Shown: positions 1 through 6,063, counted from the stretch's first letter. The stretch is 6,869 nt of DNA from SCN-69-37 sp044507065 (GCA_044507065.1 JBIQJY010000101.1:1-6869); one strand, 5' to 3'. The notes: generated from the letters alone by a model not told the origin. Made by a program: numbers and translations.

Positions 1-164
1 AACGCGCCCTGGAACCCGCGCAGGAGTGCCTGGTTGAACCCCTCGCCGTAGGCGAGCAGCATCACGACCGACACGATGCCCCACGAGATGCCCAGCATCG
101 ACAGCACGGCGCGCGTGCGGTTGCGCACGAGGCCGACGACCGATTCGCGCAGGATGTCCCTCAT
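1..164 (-). CDS. MacB-like ABC transporter permease, N-terminal part only (runs off left edge)
   Basis: This reads from an ATG at 162-164 to the left edge, giving the first 54 residues of a second permease. Seen: a short amphipathic start, then one hydrophobic segment (about residues 19-39, with GISWGIVSVVMLLAYGEGF), the N-terminal signature of MacB/FtsX-type permeases. Ungapped, 24 of its first 43 residues equal those of the permease just upstream, so the two are paralogues. Its ATG overlaps the upstream TGA as ATGA, and a GAGGT lies 7 nt before the start, so translational coupling is likely. Family knowledge: such proteins have a large periplasmic domain after this helix and three more helices at the C-terminus, none visible here. 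It probably forms a heterodimer or alternative dimer with its neighbour in an efflux or lipoprotein/peptide export complex. The substrate is unknown. Confidence 0.88.
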   Translation of the reverse strand, partial: MRDILRESVVGLVRNRTRAVLSMLGISWGIVSVVMLLAYGEGFNQALLRGFQGA

Positions 165-1456
165 CCCTCGTACCTCAGCGCCTCGACGGGCGGCAGCCGC
201 GCGGCCCGCCGTGCCGGATACGTGGAGGTGACCACGCCAATCAGCGCCAGGGCGCCAATGGCCATGGCGCTGGCCTCCCACGTGATCACCATGCCCTGGA
301 AGCGCGGGGGCATGGGCATCGTGTTCACCGCCGCGCAGAGCAGCGCGGCCAGCGCGAAGCCGGCCGCCCCGCTGAGGGCCGTCAGCAGGAATCCCTCGAG
401 GAAGAACTGTCGCTGCACCTGCCGCGTCGTGGCGCCGAGCGCCTTGCGCACACCAATCTCGCGCGTCCGCTCCTGGACGGCCACGAGCATGATGTTCATC
501 ACACCCAGCCCGCCGAGCGCGAGCGTGACGAAGCCCACCAGGCTGAAGAAGTCCTTCATGGTCTGCACCATGCGGCCAAACATCAGCGATTGCAGCGTGG
601 TGTCCCACATCGAGACGGCGTTGCGGTCGGAGGGCTCGAACCGGTGACGCGGCGCAAGCACGCGGCGCACCTCGCGCTCGAGCGGCCAGTCGATGTCTTC
701 GATGCGACCGGGGCGTCCGTCGAGCACCGCGGGCAGTTCGCGCACCACCCAGTCGCGCGGTGCCACGATGATCTGCGACACGGTGCCGCGCGGCGCGTCG
801 GTGCGTGGGAAGTCGCGCGCCATCGCCGTGAACGGCACGAACACCTTGTTGTTGTCCGGACCGCTGTAGCTGCTGTCCTGGTCCTTGCGCGCGATGCGCC
901 CGACCACCGTGTAGAGAATGCCGTTGAGGTAGATCTGTCCGCCGATGCTGTCGCGCTGGCCGAACAGCTGCTCGGTCGCGTCGGCCCCGAGCAGCGCCAC
1001 ACGCAGCGTGTCCCGGTTGTCGGCATCGCGCAGTTGGCGGCCCCTGTCGATCTCGATCGTGCGAATCGCCTGGTACTGCGGCTCGACGCCGTGCACCGTC
1101 AGGCTCGCGGCGTTGTAGGCGCTCTTGACGACAATGCCGCCGCGCTGCAGTTCCGGGCTCACGACGCTCATGAACTTCGAATCTCGTTCGAGCGCGCGCG
1201 CGTCATCCACGGTCAGCAGGATGCGGCGGCCGGCACGTTCGCCGCCCGCGTGCGTCGAGGTGCGGCCGCCCCAGATGATGCCGACGTTCTTGCCCAGCGT
1301 CTCGAGCACGTCCTGATTGCCGCGCTGGAAACCTTCGCCCGTGGCCGACAGCACGACGACCGACACCACGCCCCACAGGATGCCGAACATGGTCAGGACG
1401 CTGCGGAGCTTGTTGGCCCGCAGGTTCTGGACGACCTGATCGAGGACCTCGCGCAC
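161..1456 (-). CDS. MacB-like ABC transporter permease (FtsX fold)
   Basis: A 431-residue inner-membrane permease of the MacB/LolC-E type (MacB_PCD plus FtsX domains). Seen: first helix about residues 19-39; a periplasmic domain about 40-300; then helices about 303-326, 351-378 and 391-415. Between helices 2 and 3 lies the cytoplasmic coupling segment QERTREIGVRKALGAT (328-343), the family hallmark that contacts the ATPase. The C-terminus YPARRAARLPPVEALRYEG is also typical. There is no nucleotide-binding domain, so unlike E. coli MacB the ATPase must be a separate protein, and none is in the window. The start is a GTG at 1454-1456, 3 nt after the adaptor's stop. It is chosen because the N-terminus then aligns residue for residue with the paralogous permease downstream; an AGG about 7 nt upstream is a weak ribosome site. 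Inferred role: mechanotransmission-type export with the adaptor upstream. Substrate unknown; macrolide specificity should not be assumed. Confidence 0.93.
   Translation of the reverse strand: MREVLDQVVQNLRANKLRSVLTMFGILWGVVSVVVLSATGEGFQRGNQDVLETLGKNVGIIWGGRTSTHAGGERAGRRILLTVDDARALERDSKFMSVVSPELQRGGIVVKSAYNAASLTVHGVEPQYQAIRTIEIDRGRQLRDADNRDTLRVALLGADATEQLFGQRDSIGGQIYLNGILYTVVGRIARKDQDSSYSGPDNNKVFVPFTAMARDFPRTDAPRGTVSQIIVAPRDWVVRELPAVLDGRPGRIEDIDWPLEREVRRVLAPRHRFEPSDRNAVSMWDTTLQSLMFGRMVQTMKDFFSLVGFVTLALGGLGVMNIMLVAVQERTREIGVRKALGATTRQVQRQFFLEGFLLTALSGAAGFALAALLCAAVNTMPMPPRFQGMVITWEASAMAIGALALIGVVTSTYPARRAARLPPVEALRYEG
172..176 (-). promoter_or_regulatory. Shine-Dalgarno of the second permease, inside the end of the first
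   Basis: On the minus strand the last codons of the upstream permease read CTG AGG TAC GAG GGA TGA. The GAGGT in them sits 7 nt before the ATG at 164. It supports that ATG as the start and suggests re-initiation by ribosomes finishing the first permease. Confidence 0.6.
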
Positions 1457-1459
1457 CGA

Positions 1460-2653
1460 TCAGCCTGGCAGGACGACGCGGTCGCCCTCGCGCAGCCCCT
1501 CGAGAATCTGCGTGCGCGATCCGTTGCCCACACCGACCTTCACCGGCACGCGGCGACGGCCCGTGGGCGCGGCGCGATCGGCCACGTCGACGAAGGCGTT
1601 GCGATCGGCGTCATAAATGATGGCCGACTCGGGAACGAGCAGCGAGTCGGGCAGCGACTCGAGCACGATCTCCGCGTTGGCCGTCATGTTGGCCTTGAGG
1701 ATCTTCTCGGGATTGTCGATCGACACCTCGACCGCAAACCGCGTCACGTTGTCGCGTTCGACACCGATCGGCGAGATGCGGGTGACGCGCCCGTCGAAGA
1801 CGCGCTCGCGGAACGACTCGGTCGTGATGCGCGCGGCCTGGCCGACCCGCACGCGCCCGATGTCCGCCTCGTCGACCTGCCCCTTCACGTAGACGCGCTC
1901 GATATCGCCGAGCGTCATCACCAGCGTGGCGTTGGCCCCGAGGTTCAGGATCGACGACACGGGGCTGCCGACTTCCACGTCGCGCGTGAGCACGGTGGCG
2001 CGAATCGGCGCGCGAATGGTGGCGCTGGCCAGTTCCTCCTCGGCGCGCTCGACGGCCGCATGCGCCTGGGCCACGTGGGCCGCCGCTTCGACCACCCGCG
2101 CCTGGGCAATCGCCAACTGGCCCACCGCCGCACGGCGCCGGTTCTCCGCCTGCTCCATCGCCGATCTCGCCTCGTCGAGCCCGGAGGCCGCCACGAGCCG
2201 CTGCTCGGCCAGTTGCCGCGCGCGGGCGTAGTGACGGCGCGCGAGGTCCGCTTCAGGCGATTCCGCCTCGATCTCGCTCTTGGTGACCTGCGCCACCGCG
2301 CCGTCGTGCGCAGCCTCGGCAGCCTGGAGGTTCGCGCGCGCCTCGCGCAGTCGTGCCGTCAGCATTTCGCGGTCGAGCTCGGCCAGCACCTGGCCAGGCT
2401 CCACGATCTCGTCGACGTCGGTCAGCAGTCGCTCGATGATGCCGTTGGCTTTCGACTTGATCTCGACCTTGGTGATCGGCTCGACCTTGCCCGTCGCGAC
2501 GACCGACACGACCATCGTGCCCTTCTCGACGACGACGAGTCCCGCTGGATCGATCTCGGGCGCGGCTCTTCCCAGCCCCGACAGTTGCCAGACGATGAAG
2601 CCGACGCCGATCAGCACGGGAATGGCCACGGCCGGCCTGCGCAATACATGCAT
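1460..2653 (-). CDS. Periplasmic adaptor (membrane fusion) protein, HlyD/AcrA/MacA type
   Basis: A 397-residue adaptor that would link inner-membrane permeases to a TolC-like outer-membrane channel. Seen in order: an N-terminal membrane anchor (residues about 9-27, VAIPVLIGVGFIVWQLSGL); first barrel strand and first lipoyl half (about 63-94, with KSKANGIIERLLTDVDEIVEPGQVLAELD); a long Ala/Glu/Arg-rich helical hairpin (about 95-211); second lipoyl half (ATIRAPIRATVLTRDVEVGSPV, about 211-232); beta-barrel (about 242-331); and a C-terminal membrane-proximal domain ending LREGDRVVLPG. Length and order are normal for the family. Start choice: an in-frame GTG at 2740 would add 29 residues, but the ATG at 2651-2653 has GGAG 6 nt upstream and puts the anchor at the N-terminus as expected. 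It has no lipobox cysteine. It is the first gene of an operon with two MacB-like permeases, so a MacA-like role is likelier than partnership with an RND pump. Confidence 0.93.
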   Translation of the reverse strand: MHVLRRPAVAIPVLIGVGFIVWQLSGLGRAAPEIDPAGLVVVEKGTMVVSVVATGKVEPITKVEIKSKANGIIERLLTDVDEIVEPGQVLAELDREMLTARLREARANLQAAEAAHDGAVAQVTKSEIEAESPEADLARRHYARARQLAEQRLVAASGLDEARSAMEQAENRRRAAVGQLAIAQARVVEAAAHVAQAHAAVERAEEELASATIRAPIRATVLTRDVEVGSPVSSILNLGANATLVMTLGDIERVYVKGQVDEADIGRVRVGQAARITTESFRERVFDGRVTRISPIGVERDNVTRFAVEVSIDNPEKILKANMTANAEIVLESLPDSLLVPESAIIYDADRNAFVDVADRAAPTGRRRVPVKVGVGNGSRTQILEGLREGDRVVLPG

Positions 2654-2659
2654 GAGGTT

Positions 2660-2663
2660 CTCC
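2660..2663 (-). promoter_or_regulatory. Shine-Dalgarno deciding the adaptor start
   Basis: GGAG on the minus strand lies 6 nt before the ATG at 2653. It favours this start over the GTG 87 bases upstream, whose extra 29 residues are low-complexity and unlike an adaptor N-terminus. Confidence 0.6.
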
Positions 2664-2905
2664 GGAATGAGTGCGGCGGCAGCCGCGTTGGGTTTGACGA
2701 GTGCCGCGGGCGATAGGTTGCATCCCGCGCCCCCTGGCACACGACGCCGCCCTGGCTAGAACACGCGGCCGACGGGAAGGTTTCAGGAAGCCGCGCGCCG
2801 CCCTCTGACGCGACGGCTACACACAATGCAACACCGGGGACCAACGCCGGACGCCAACGGACCGACGACGACCGGCACCAATCCTGCTACGCAGTGCGAT
2901 GTCCT

Positions 2906-2914
2906 GAAGGAGGT
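2906..2914 (+). promoter_or_regulatory. Strong Shine-Dalgarno of the small membrane protein
   Basis: GAAGGAGGT contains the full core complementary to the 16S 3' end. The GGAGG ends 5 nt before the ATG at 2919. It is the best ribosome site in the window and fixes the start of the 125-residue protein against the upstream in-frame ATG at 2826. Confidence 0.8.
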
Positions 2915-2918
2915 CCAT

Positions 2919-3296
2919 ATGCTGCTCATGCCCGTCTCCTCTGCCTTCGTGATCGCTCTGGTCGGCGGCCTCGCCGTGGGACTCCGGTCGGGATATCCGT
3001 TCCTGCCCATCCTGGTGGGCGCGACCCTCGTCGCGGCGATGACGGCCCTGGCCTCGTCAGTGCTCCAATTCCTGCCGCAGCGGTTCTACATGGTTGGTGC
3101 GGTGCTCACCGGCGTCGCCGTCGGAATGGTGGTGTGGCCCATGCTCGGGTTTGCCGAGGTGATGGGGCTCGGCCCCGTCCGGGGACCACTGCTCGGCGTC
3201 TGGCCCGTCGCAGCGGTGAGCAGTCTGCTGCTCAGCCGTTTCTGGGGCATGCGGATGCCCCACGTGCGCCATCGTCCGCGTCATGTGGGCCGCTGA
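2919..3296 (+). CDS. Small four-helix inner-membrane protein, function unknown
   Basis: A 125-residue hydrophobic protein that I do not recognise. Seen: four likely membrane segments at residues about 3-22, 27-50, 57-79 and 86-107, joined by short loops, then a basic, His/Arg-rich tail (MRMPHVRHRPRHVGR). By the positive-inside rule the tail should be cytoplasmic, giving both ends inside. There is no signal peptide apart from the first helix, no cysteine, no clear catalytic motif and no membrane-embedded acidic residue except E80 near the end of helix 3. Glycine and alanine are abundant in the helices, suggesting tight packing. The start is set by the strong Shine-Dalgarno. It is divergent from the export operon and 168 bases upstream of the OmpA-type gene on the same strand. 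Nothing seen ties it functionally to either. The real-gene call rests on the ribosome site, codon use and coherent topology. Confidence 0.75.
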   Translation: MLLMPVSSAFVIALVGGLAVGLRSGYPFLPILVGATLVAAMTALASSVLQFLPQRFYMVGAVLTGVAVGMVVWPMLGFAEVMGLGPVRGPLLGVWPVAAVSSLLLSRFWGMRMPHVRHRPRHVGR

Positions 3297-3357
3297 GCCG
3301 TCTGGCGGCGGGCCCACTGCCTCACTGATTTGTCGGCGGGCTCCCATCGACGGGGTA

Positions 3358-3367
3358 ACGGATCCGT
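3358..3367. promoter_or_regulatory. Short perfect palindrome upstream of the sigma-54-like element
   Basis: ACGGATCCGT is a perfect 10-base palindrome centred about 71 bases before the transcription start predicted from the -24/-12 element. That distance could suit an activator site, but several 10-base palindromes are expected by chance in a window this size, so this is weak. Confidence 0.15.
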
Positions 3368-3407
3368 AAGTGTGCGGGTCGTCCGGTCCAAATCGGGCGT
3401 TTCGAGC

Positions 3408-3423
3408 TGGCACGATTGTCGCC
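3408..3423 (+). promoter_or_regulatory. Candidate sigma-54 (-24/-12) promoter for the OmpA-family gene
   Basis: The bases TGGCACG at 3408-3414, preceded by C, match the -24 consensus completely. After ATTG comes TCGCC against the consensus TTGCW. The essential GG and GC dinucleotides are exactly 10 bases apart. A start about 12 bases past the GC, near 3434, would give a leader of about 31 nt before the ATG at 3465, containing the Shine-Dalgarno. The -12 element lacks the second T, so strength is uncertain. No enhancer-binding regulator gene is in the window. Confidence 0.4.
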
Positions 3424-3454
3424 TCCGCCCAGGCGATACGTCAGTGACAGATTC

Positions 3455-3458
3455 GAGG
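3455..3458 (+). promoter_or_regulatory. Shine-Dalgarno deciding the OmpA-family gene start
   Basis: GAGG lies 6 nt before the ATG at 3465 and 9 nt before the adjacent ATG at 3468. It places the start directly before a clean signal peptide and against the longer open frame beginning at 3330. Confidence 0.6.
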
Positions 3459-3464
3459 CTCCCG

Positions 3465-4316
3465 ATGATGCTCCGACTTGCCCGCTTCCGTTTTCCGGCC
3501 ACCCGGTGGATTCTGCTGGCGGCGCTTTCCCTCGCCCTGCCGGCCGCAACGGCGACAGCACAGGAACTGCCGCGGGTGCGCGTCACGCAGGCGGAAACGA
3601 TCCGCGCGATGCGCTACAGCAACAACGAGATCTGGCGGCTCACACGCGCCGAGGTCGGCACGGTGTACGAGTACCTGTACGTGGAAGGGGACCAGGTGCA
3701 GTTCGACCCGTCGAACTGGTACCTCGTCCTGCTTCCGCGCGACGCGTTCGGGACGCAGTGGCTGGGCTGGATCTCGGGAAAGAACCTCGAGCCTGCGCCG
3801 CCGCGCCCGTCGAGCACTGCGGCGGCCGCACCGGCCGCCCCCGCGATGACGGCGGCTCCGACTGTCGCGCCAACGCCGGCGCCGGCCTCCGAGACCGCGC
3901 GCCCCGCCGAAGCGTCGACGCCCGCGCGGGCCTCGACCGACGCGAGCCCGCTACGGCCAATACAGGAAGTCGTACTGCTGTTCGCCTTCGACCGCAGCGA
4001 CCTTTCCGAGGCCGCAAAGCATACGCTGTCGACGAACCTCAGTAGCGGGGCCGAGGCGGCCAGCCTGTCGTTCTCGCTTGGCGGGCATGCCGATGCCACG
4101 GGCCCGGACGACTACAACCACAAGCTGGGTCTGGCCCGCGCCAACGCCGTGCGAGAGTACATCGTTGACCAGCTGAAGGTGTCGCCGGACCGGATCAGCG
4201 TCACGAGCTTCGGGGAAACGCAGCCGGTCGCACCGAACACGACACGCGCCGGGCGAGCGGACAACCGACGCGTTGTGGTCACCGTGACGGCGCCGGCACC
4301 CGTAGCCGCCCGGTAG
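3465..4316 (+). CDS. Exported SH3-like / OmpA C-terminal domain protein (peptidoglycan-binding)
   Basis: A 283-residue envelope protein. Seen: a signal peptide (residues 1-32; Arg-rich start, hydrophobic core, cleavage likely after ATA before Q33); a bacterial SH3-like region (about 36-110, ending LGWISGKNLEP); an Ala/Pro/Thr-rich linker (about 111-163); and an OmpA-family domain (about 167-275) with GHADATG, LARANAV, FGETQPV and NRRVVVTV. Compared with E. coli OmpA, the two residues that hold diaminopimelate correspond to D210 and R225 and are both present with the same 15-residue spacing. There is no cysteine at the cleavage site, so it is not a lipoprotein, and there is no beta-barrel. It should therefore be a soluble or loosely anchored periplasmic protein bound to peptidoglycan. 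The start at 3465 is preferred for its ribosome site and signal peptide; the longer frame from 3330 (a TTG codon) would bury the signal 45 residues in. A sigma-54-like element lies just upstream. Confidence 0.9.
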   Translation: MMLRLARFRFPATRWILLAALSLALPAATATAQELPRVRVTQAETIRAMRYSNNEIWRLTRAEVGTVYEYLYVEGDQVQFDPSNWYLVLLPRDAFGTQWLGWISGKNLEPAPPRPSSTAAAAPAAPAMTAAPTVAPTPAPASETARPAEASTPARASTDASPLRPIQEVVLLFAFDRSDLSEAAKHTLSTNLSSGAEAASLSFSLGGHADATGPDDYNHKLGLARANAVREYIVDQLKVSPDRISVTSFGETQPVAPNTTRAGRADNRRVVVTVTAPAPVAAR

Positions 4317-4320
4317 CCGC

Positions 4321-4332
4321 AGCCCGCGGGCT
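4321..4332. terminator. Short palindrome in the convergent gap, possible weak bidirectional terminator
   Basis: AGCCCGCGGGCT is a perfect 12-base palindrome filling most of the 15-base gap between the OmpA-family stop and the ABC-F stop; its last base is the first base of the ABC-F stop triplet on the plus strand. A four-base loop leaves only a 4-bp stem, and no T-run follows on either side, so it is not a canonical intrinsic terminator. Confidence 0.22.
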
Positions 4333-5978
4333 CATGCGTGGACGCCCGGGGCTTCCTGTCCGGTCCGCTCGACGTATTCGACGTACGAACCCGGATAGAC
4401 GACCGGGACGGGACTGCTGCCCGTCTCACCGCCGACCTCGAGCACACGATTGCTGAGCCCACGGAGGAAGGCGCGATCGTGCGAGACGAAGATCATCGTG
4501 CCGTCGAAACCCCGGAGCGCCTCAATCAACATGTCCTTGGTAGCCAGATCGAGGTGATTGGTCGGCTCGTCGAGCACGAGGAAGTTGGGCGGATGCAGCA
4601 GCATCCGCGCGAGCACGAGCCTCGACCGTTCGCCGCCCGACAGTGACCGCACGCGCTTGTCCACCTCGTCGCCCGGGAACTGGAACGCGCCGAGCAGGCT
4701 GCGCAGTGCGCCCACCGACTCCCGAGGAAAGTCGTGCTGCACCTGCTCCCAGACGGTCAGATCCGGATTGAGCAGTTGCAGGGACTGCTGGGCGAAGTAC
4801 CCCATGACGAGGCTGGCGCCGAGCCGTACTTGTCCCGCATCCGGCTCGAGCGCACCGGCAATCAGGCGCAGCAACGTCGTCTTGCCCGCACCGTTTCGCC
4901 CCATCACGCACCAGCGTTCGCCGCGCCGGATCGTGAGATCGAACCCGTCATAGATCACGCGGGTGCCGTACCGCTTACCCACGCCCTCGAGCATCGCCAC
5001 GTCGTCGCCGGACCTGGGGGGCTGCCGGAAATCGAACTGGACCACGGGTCGCTTCCGGGGCAGTTCGATCTTCTCGATCTTGTCGAGGGCCTTCACGCGG
5101 CTCTGCACCTGCGCGGCCTTGGCCGCGTGCGCGGCGAACCGCTCGATGAATCGCTGCTCCTTGGCGAGCATCGCCTGCTGGCGCGCGTAGGCCGCCTCGC
5201 GGTTCGACTCGCGCAGCCCGCGCTCACGCTCGTAGAAATCGTAGTTGCCCGAGTAGCTCACGATCTCGCCATCATCGATCTCGGCCACGCGCGTGACGAT
5301 GCGGTTCATGAAGTCGCGGTCGTGCGAGGTCATCAGCAGCGTGCCGGGCAGCGACTGGAGGAACGACTCGAGCCAGACAATCGACTCGATGTCGAGGTGA
5401 TTGGTCGGCTCGTCCATCAGCAGGACGTCGGGGCGCCCCAGCAGCACCCGCGCCATGGCCACGCGCATCTTCCATCCACCCGAGAGCGCCCCCACGTCGC
5501 CTTCGATGACGCGGTCCTCGAAGCCGAGGCCGTGCAGCACCTCGCGCGCCTGGCTCTCGAGCGCGTAGCCGCCCAGGTGCTCGTATTCCTCCTGCACCTC
5601 GCCGAATCGCTCGAGGATGCGGTCCATGTCGTCGGCGCGCTCGGGGTCCGCCATCGCGCGTTGCAGTTCGTCCAGCTCGTGATGAAGCGCGCCGGCCCGG
5701 CCGCTGCCGGCAATGACCTCGTCGAGGACCGGGCGCCCAGCCATCTCCTCGATGTCCTGGCGGAAGTAGCCCACCGTCACCTTCTTCGGCACGGACACCT
5801 CGCCATCGTCGGGGGCTTCCTCGCCGACGATCATGCGGAACAGCGTGGTTTTGCCGGAACCATTGGGCCCGACCAGTCCGATCTTCTCGCCAGGGTTCAT
5901 CTGGAACGAGGCGTCGACGAACAGGAGCTGACGACCGTACTGCTTGTTGATGCGGGTGAACGAGATCATCGCAGCCAT
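4332..5978 (-). CDS. ABC-F family ATPase (ribosome-associated, two nucleotide-binding domains)
   Basis: A 548-residue soluble protein with two ABC ATPase domains and no membrane segment: the ABC-F family, whose members act on ribosomes (translation factors such as EttA, or antibiotic-protection proteins). Seen in the first domain: Walker A GPNGSGKT (37-44), signature LSGGWKMR (165-172), Walker B with VLLMDEPTNHLD (185-196), switch SHDRDF (218-223). A charged helical linker follows (about 240-310), the element that reaches the ribosomal P-site region in this family. Second domain: GRNGAGKT (360-367), LSGGERSR (446-453), FLVLDEPTNHLD (466-477), SHDRAFL (499-505). All key residues look intact, including both catalytic glutamates. 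The C-terminus is short, without the coiled coil of Uup. Start choice is uncertain: ATG at 5978 (MAAMISF) is used, ATG at 5969 (MISF) is equally plausible, and GTG at 6011 adds 11 unlike residues; none has a good Shine-Dalgarno. The subfamily cannot be assigned by eye, and resistance is not implied. Confidence 0.93.
   Translation of the reverse strand: MAAMISFTRINKQYGRQLLFVDASFQMNPGEKIGLVGPNGSGKTTLFRMIVGEEAPDDGEVSVPKKVTVGYFRQDIEEMAGRPVLDEVIAGSGRAGALHHELDELQRAMADPERADDMDRILERFGEVQEEYEHLGGYALESQAREVLHGLGFEDRVIEGDVGALSGGWKMRVAMARVLLGRPDVLLMDEPTNHLDIESIVWLESFLQSLPGTLLMTSHDRDFMNRIVTRVAEIDDGEIVSYSGNYDFYERERGLRESNREAAYARQQAMLAKEQRFIERFAAHAAKAAQVQSRVKALDKIEKIELPRKRPVVQFDFRQPPRSGDDVAMLEGVGKRYGTRVIYDGFDLTIRRGERWCVMGRNGAGKTTLLRLIAGALEPDAGQVRLGASLVMGYFAQQSLQLLNPDLTVWEQVQHDFPRESVGALRSLLGAFQFPGDEVDKRVRSLSGGERSRLVLARMLLHPPNFLVLDEPTNHLDLATKDMLIEALRGFDGTMIFVSHDRAFLRGLSNRVLEVGGETGSSPVPVVYPGSYVEYVERTGQEAPGVHA
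4549..4571. repeat. 23-base direct repeat, copy 1 (second Walker B of ABC-F)
   Basis: This is identical at every base to 5392-5414, 843 bases away in the same gene and frame. It encodes DEPTNHLD of the second nucleotide-binding domain. Protein conservation explains most of it, but all synonymous positions also agree. Confidence 0.7.
5392..5414. repeat. 23-base direct repeat, copy 2 (first Walker B of ABC-F)
   Basis: This is the partner of 4549-4571 and encodes DEPTNHLD of the first nucleotide-binding domain. The flanking bases diverge at once on both sides. Confidence 0.7.
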
Positions 5979-6027
5979 CCATCGTATCGTGGCGCCCCGG
6001 CTCGCGCGCACCGGCTCCCGGGCCGTG

Positions 6028-6036
6028 TGGTAACGT
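6028..6036 (+). promoter_or_regulatory. Possible extended -10 for the metallopeptidase gene
   Basis: TGGTAACGT has the TG-N-TANNNT form of an extended -10. A start near 6043 would give a leader of about 21 nt before the ATG at 6064. No -35 match lies upstream at the usual distance, so the call is tentative. Confidence 0.22.
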
Positions 6037-6060
6037 AGCCGGCACTCCCCGGGGGGCTAC
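6035..6060 (+). repeat. Inverted repeat overlapping the leader of the metallopeptidase gene
   Basis: GTAGCC at 6035-6040 and GGCTAC at 6055-6060 are perfect complements separated by 14 bases that themselves contain CCCCGGGG (6047-6054). The G-run at 6051-6056, the only plausible ribosome site for the ATG at 6064, lies within the structure. It could be an operator, a translation-masking hairpin, or chance in GC-rich DNA. Confidence 0.3.
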
Positions 6061-6063
6061 ACC

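Larger units (their letters stand above)
2654..2918. other. Divergent intergenic region between the export operon and the small membrane protein
   Basis: These 265 bases must carry the start signals for the minus-strand operon and the plus-strand gene. I find no strong promoter. The best minus-strand candidate is CTGAAA (2781-2786) and TGTTCT (2758-2763) with a 17-base spacer, a poor match to sigma-70. On the plus strand TTGACG (2694-2699) is a good -35 but has no matching -10 at a normal distance. An in-frame ATG at 2826 extends the plus-strand gene upstream, but the added 31 residues are Pro/Thr/Gly-rich, and the strong ribosome site argues against it. No RNA gene or terminator is visible. 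Confidence 0.5.

Noticed and set aside
590..2716. 708-codon open frame on the plus strand opposite the permease and adaptor genes
   Set aside because: It is antisense to two well-supported genes, and its His/Arg/Asp-rich translation looks like the complement of GC-biased codons. It has no domain or coherent hydrophobic pattern.
2694..2722. TTGACG as a plus-strand -35 box
   Set aside because: At the normal spacing the would-be -10 is GTTGCA. The nearest better hexamer, TAGGTT, is only 14 bases away.
2826..2918. N-terminal extension of the small membrane protein from ATG 2826
   Set aside because: There is no ribosome site before 2826, the composition is Pro/Thr/Gly-rich and non-membrane, and the ATG at 2919 has a near-perfect Shine-Dalgarno.
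3330..3464. N-terminal extension of the OmpA-family protein from position 3330
   Set aside because: It would start at TTG, has no ribosome site, would place the signal peptide internally and would cover the sigma-54-like element.
4302..4320. GTAGCCGC repeated at 11-base spacing around the OmpA-family stop codon
   Set aside because: It is only 8 bases and two copies, in GC-rich sequence; chance is enough.
4734..6038. 434-codon plus-strand open frame opposite the ABC-F gene
   Set aside because: It is a shadow of the intact ABC-F coding strand, with a low-information His/Leu/Arg-rich translation.
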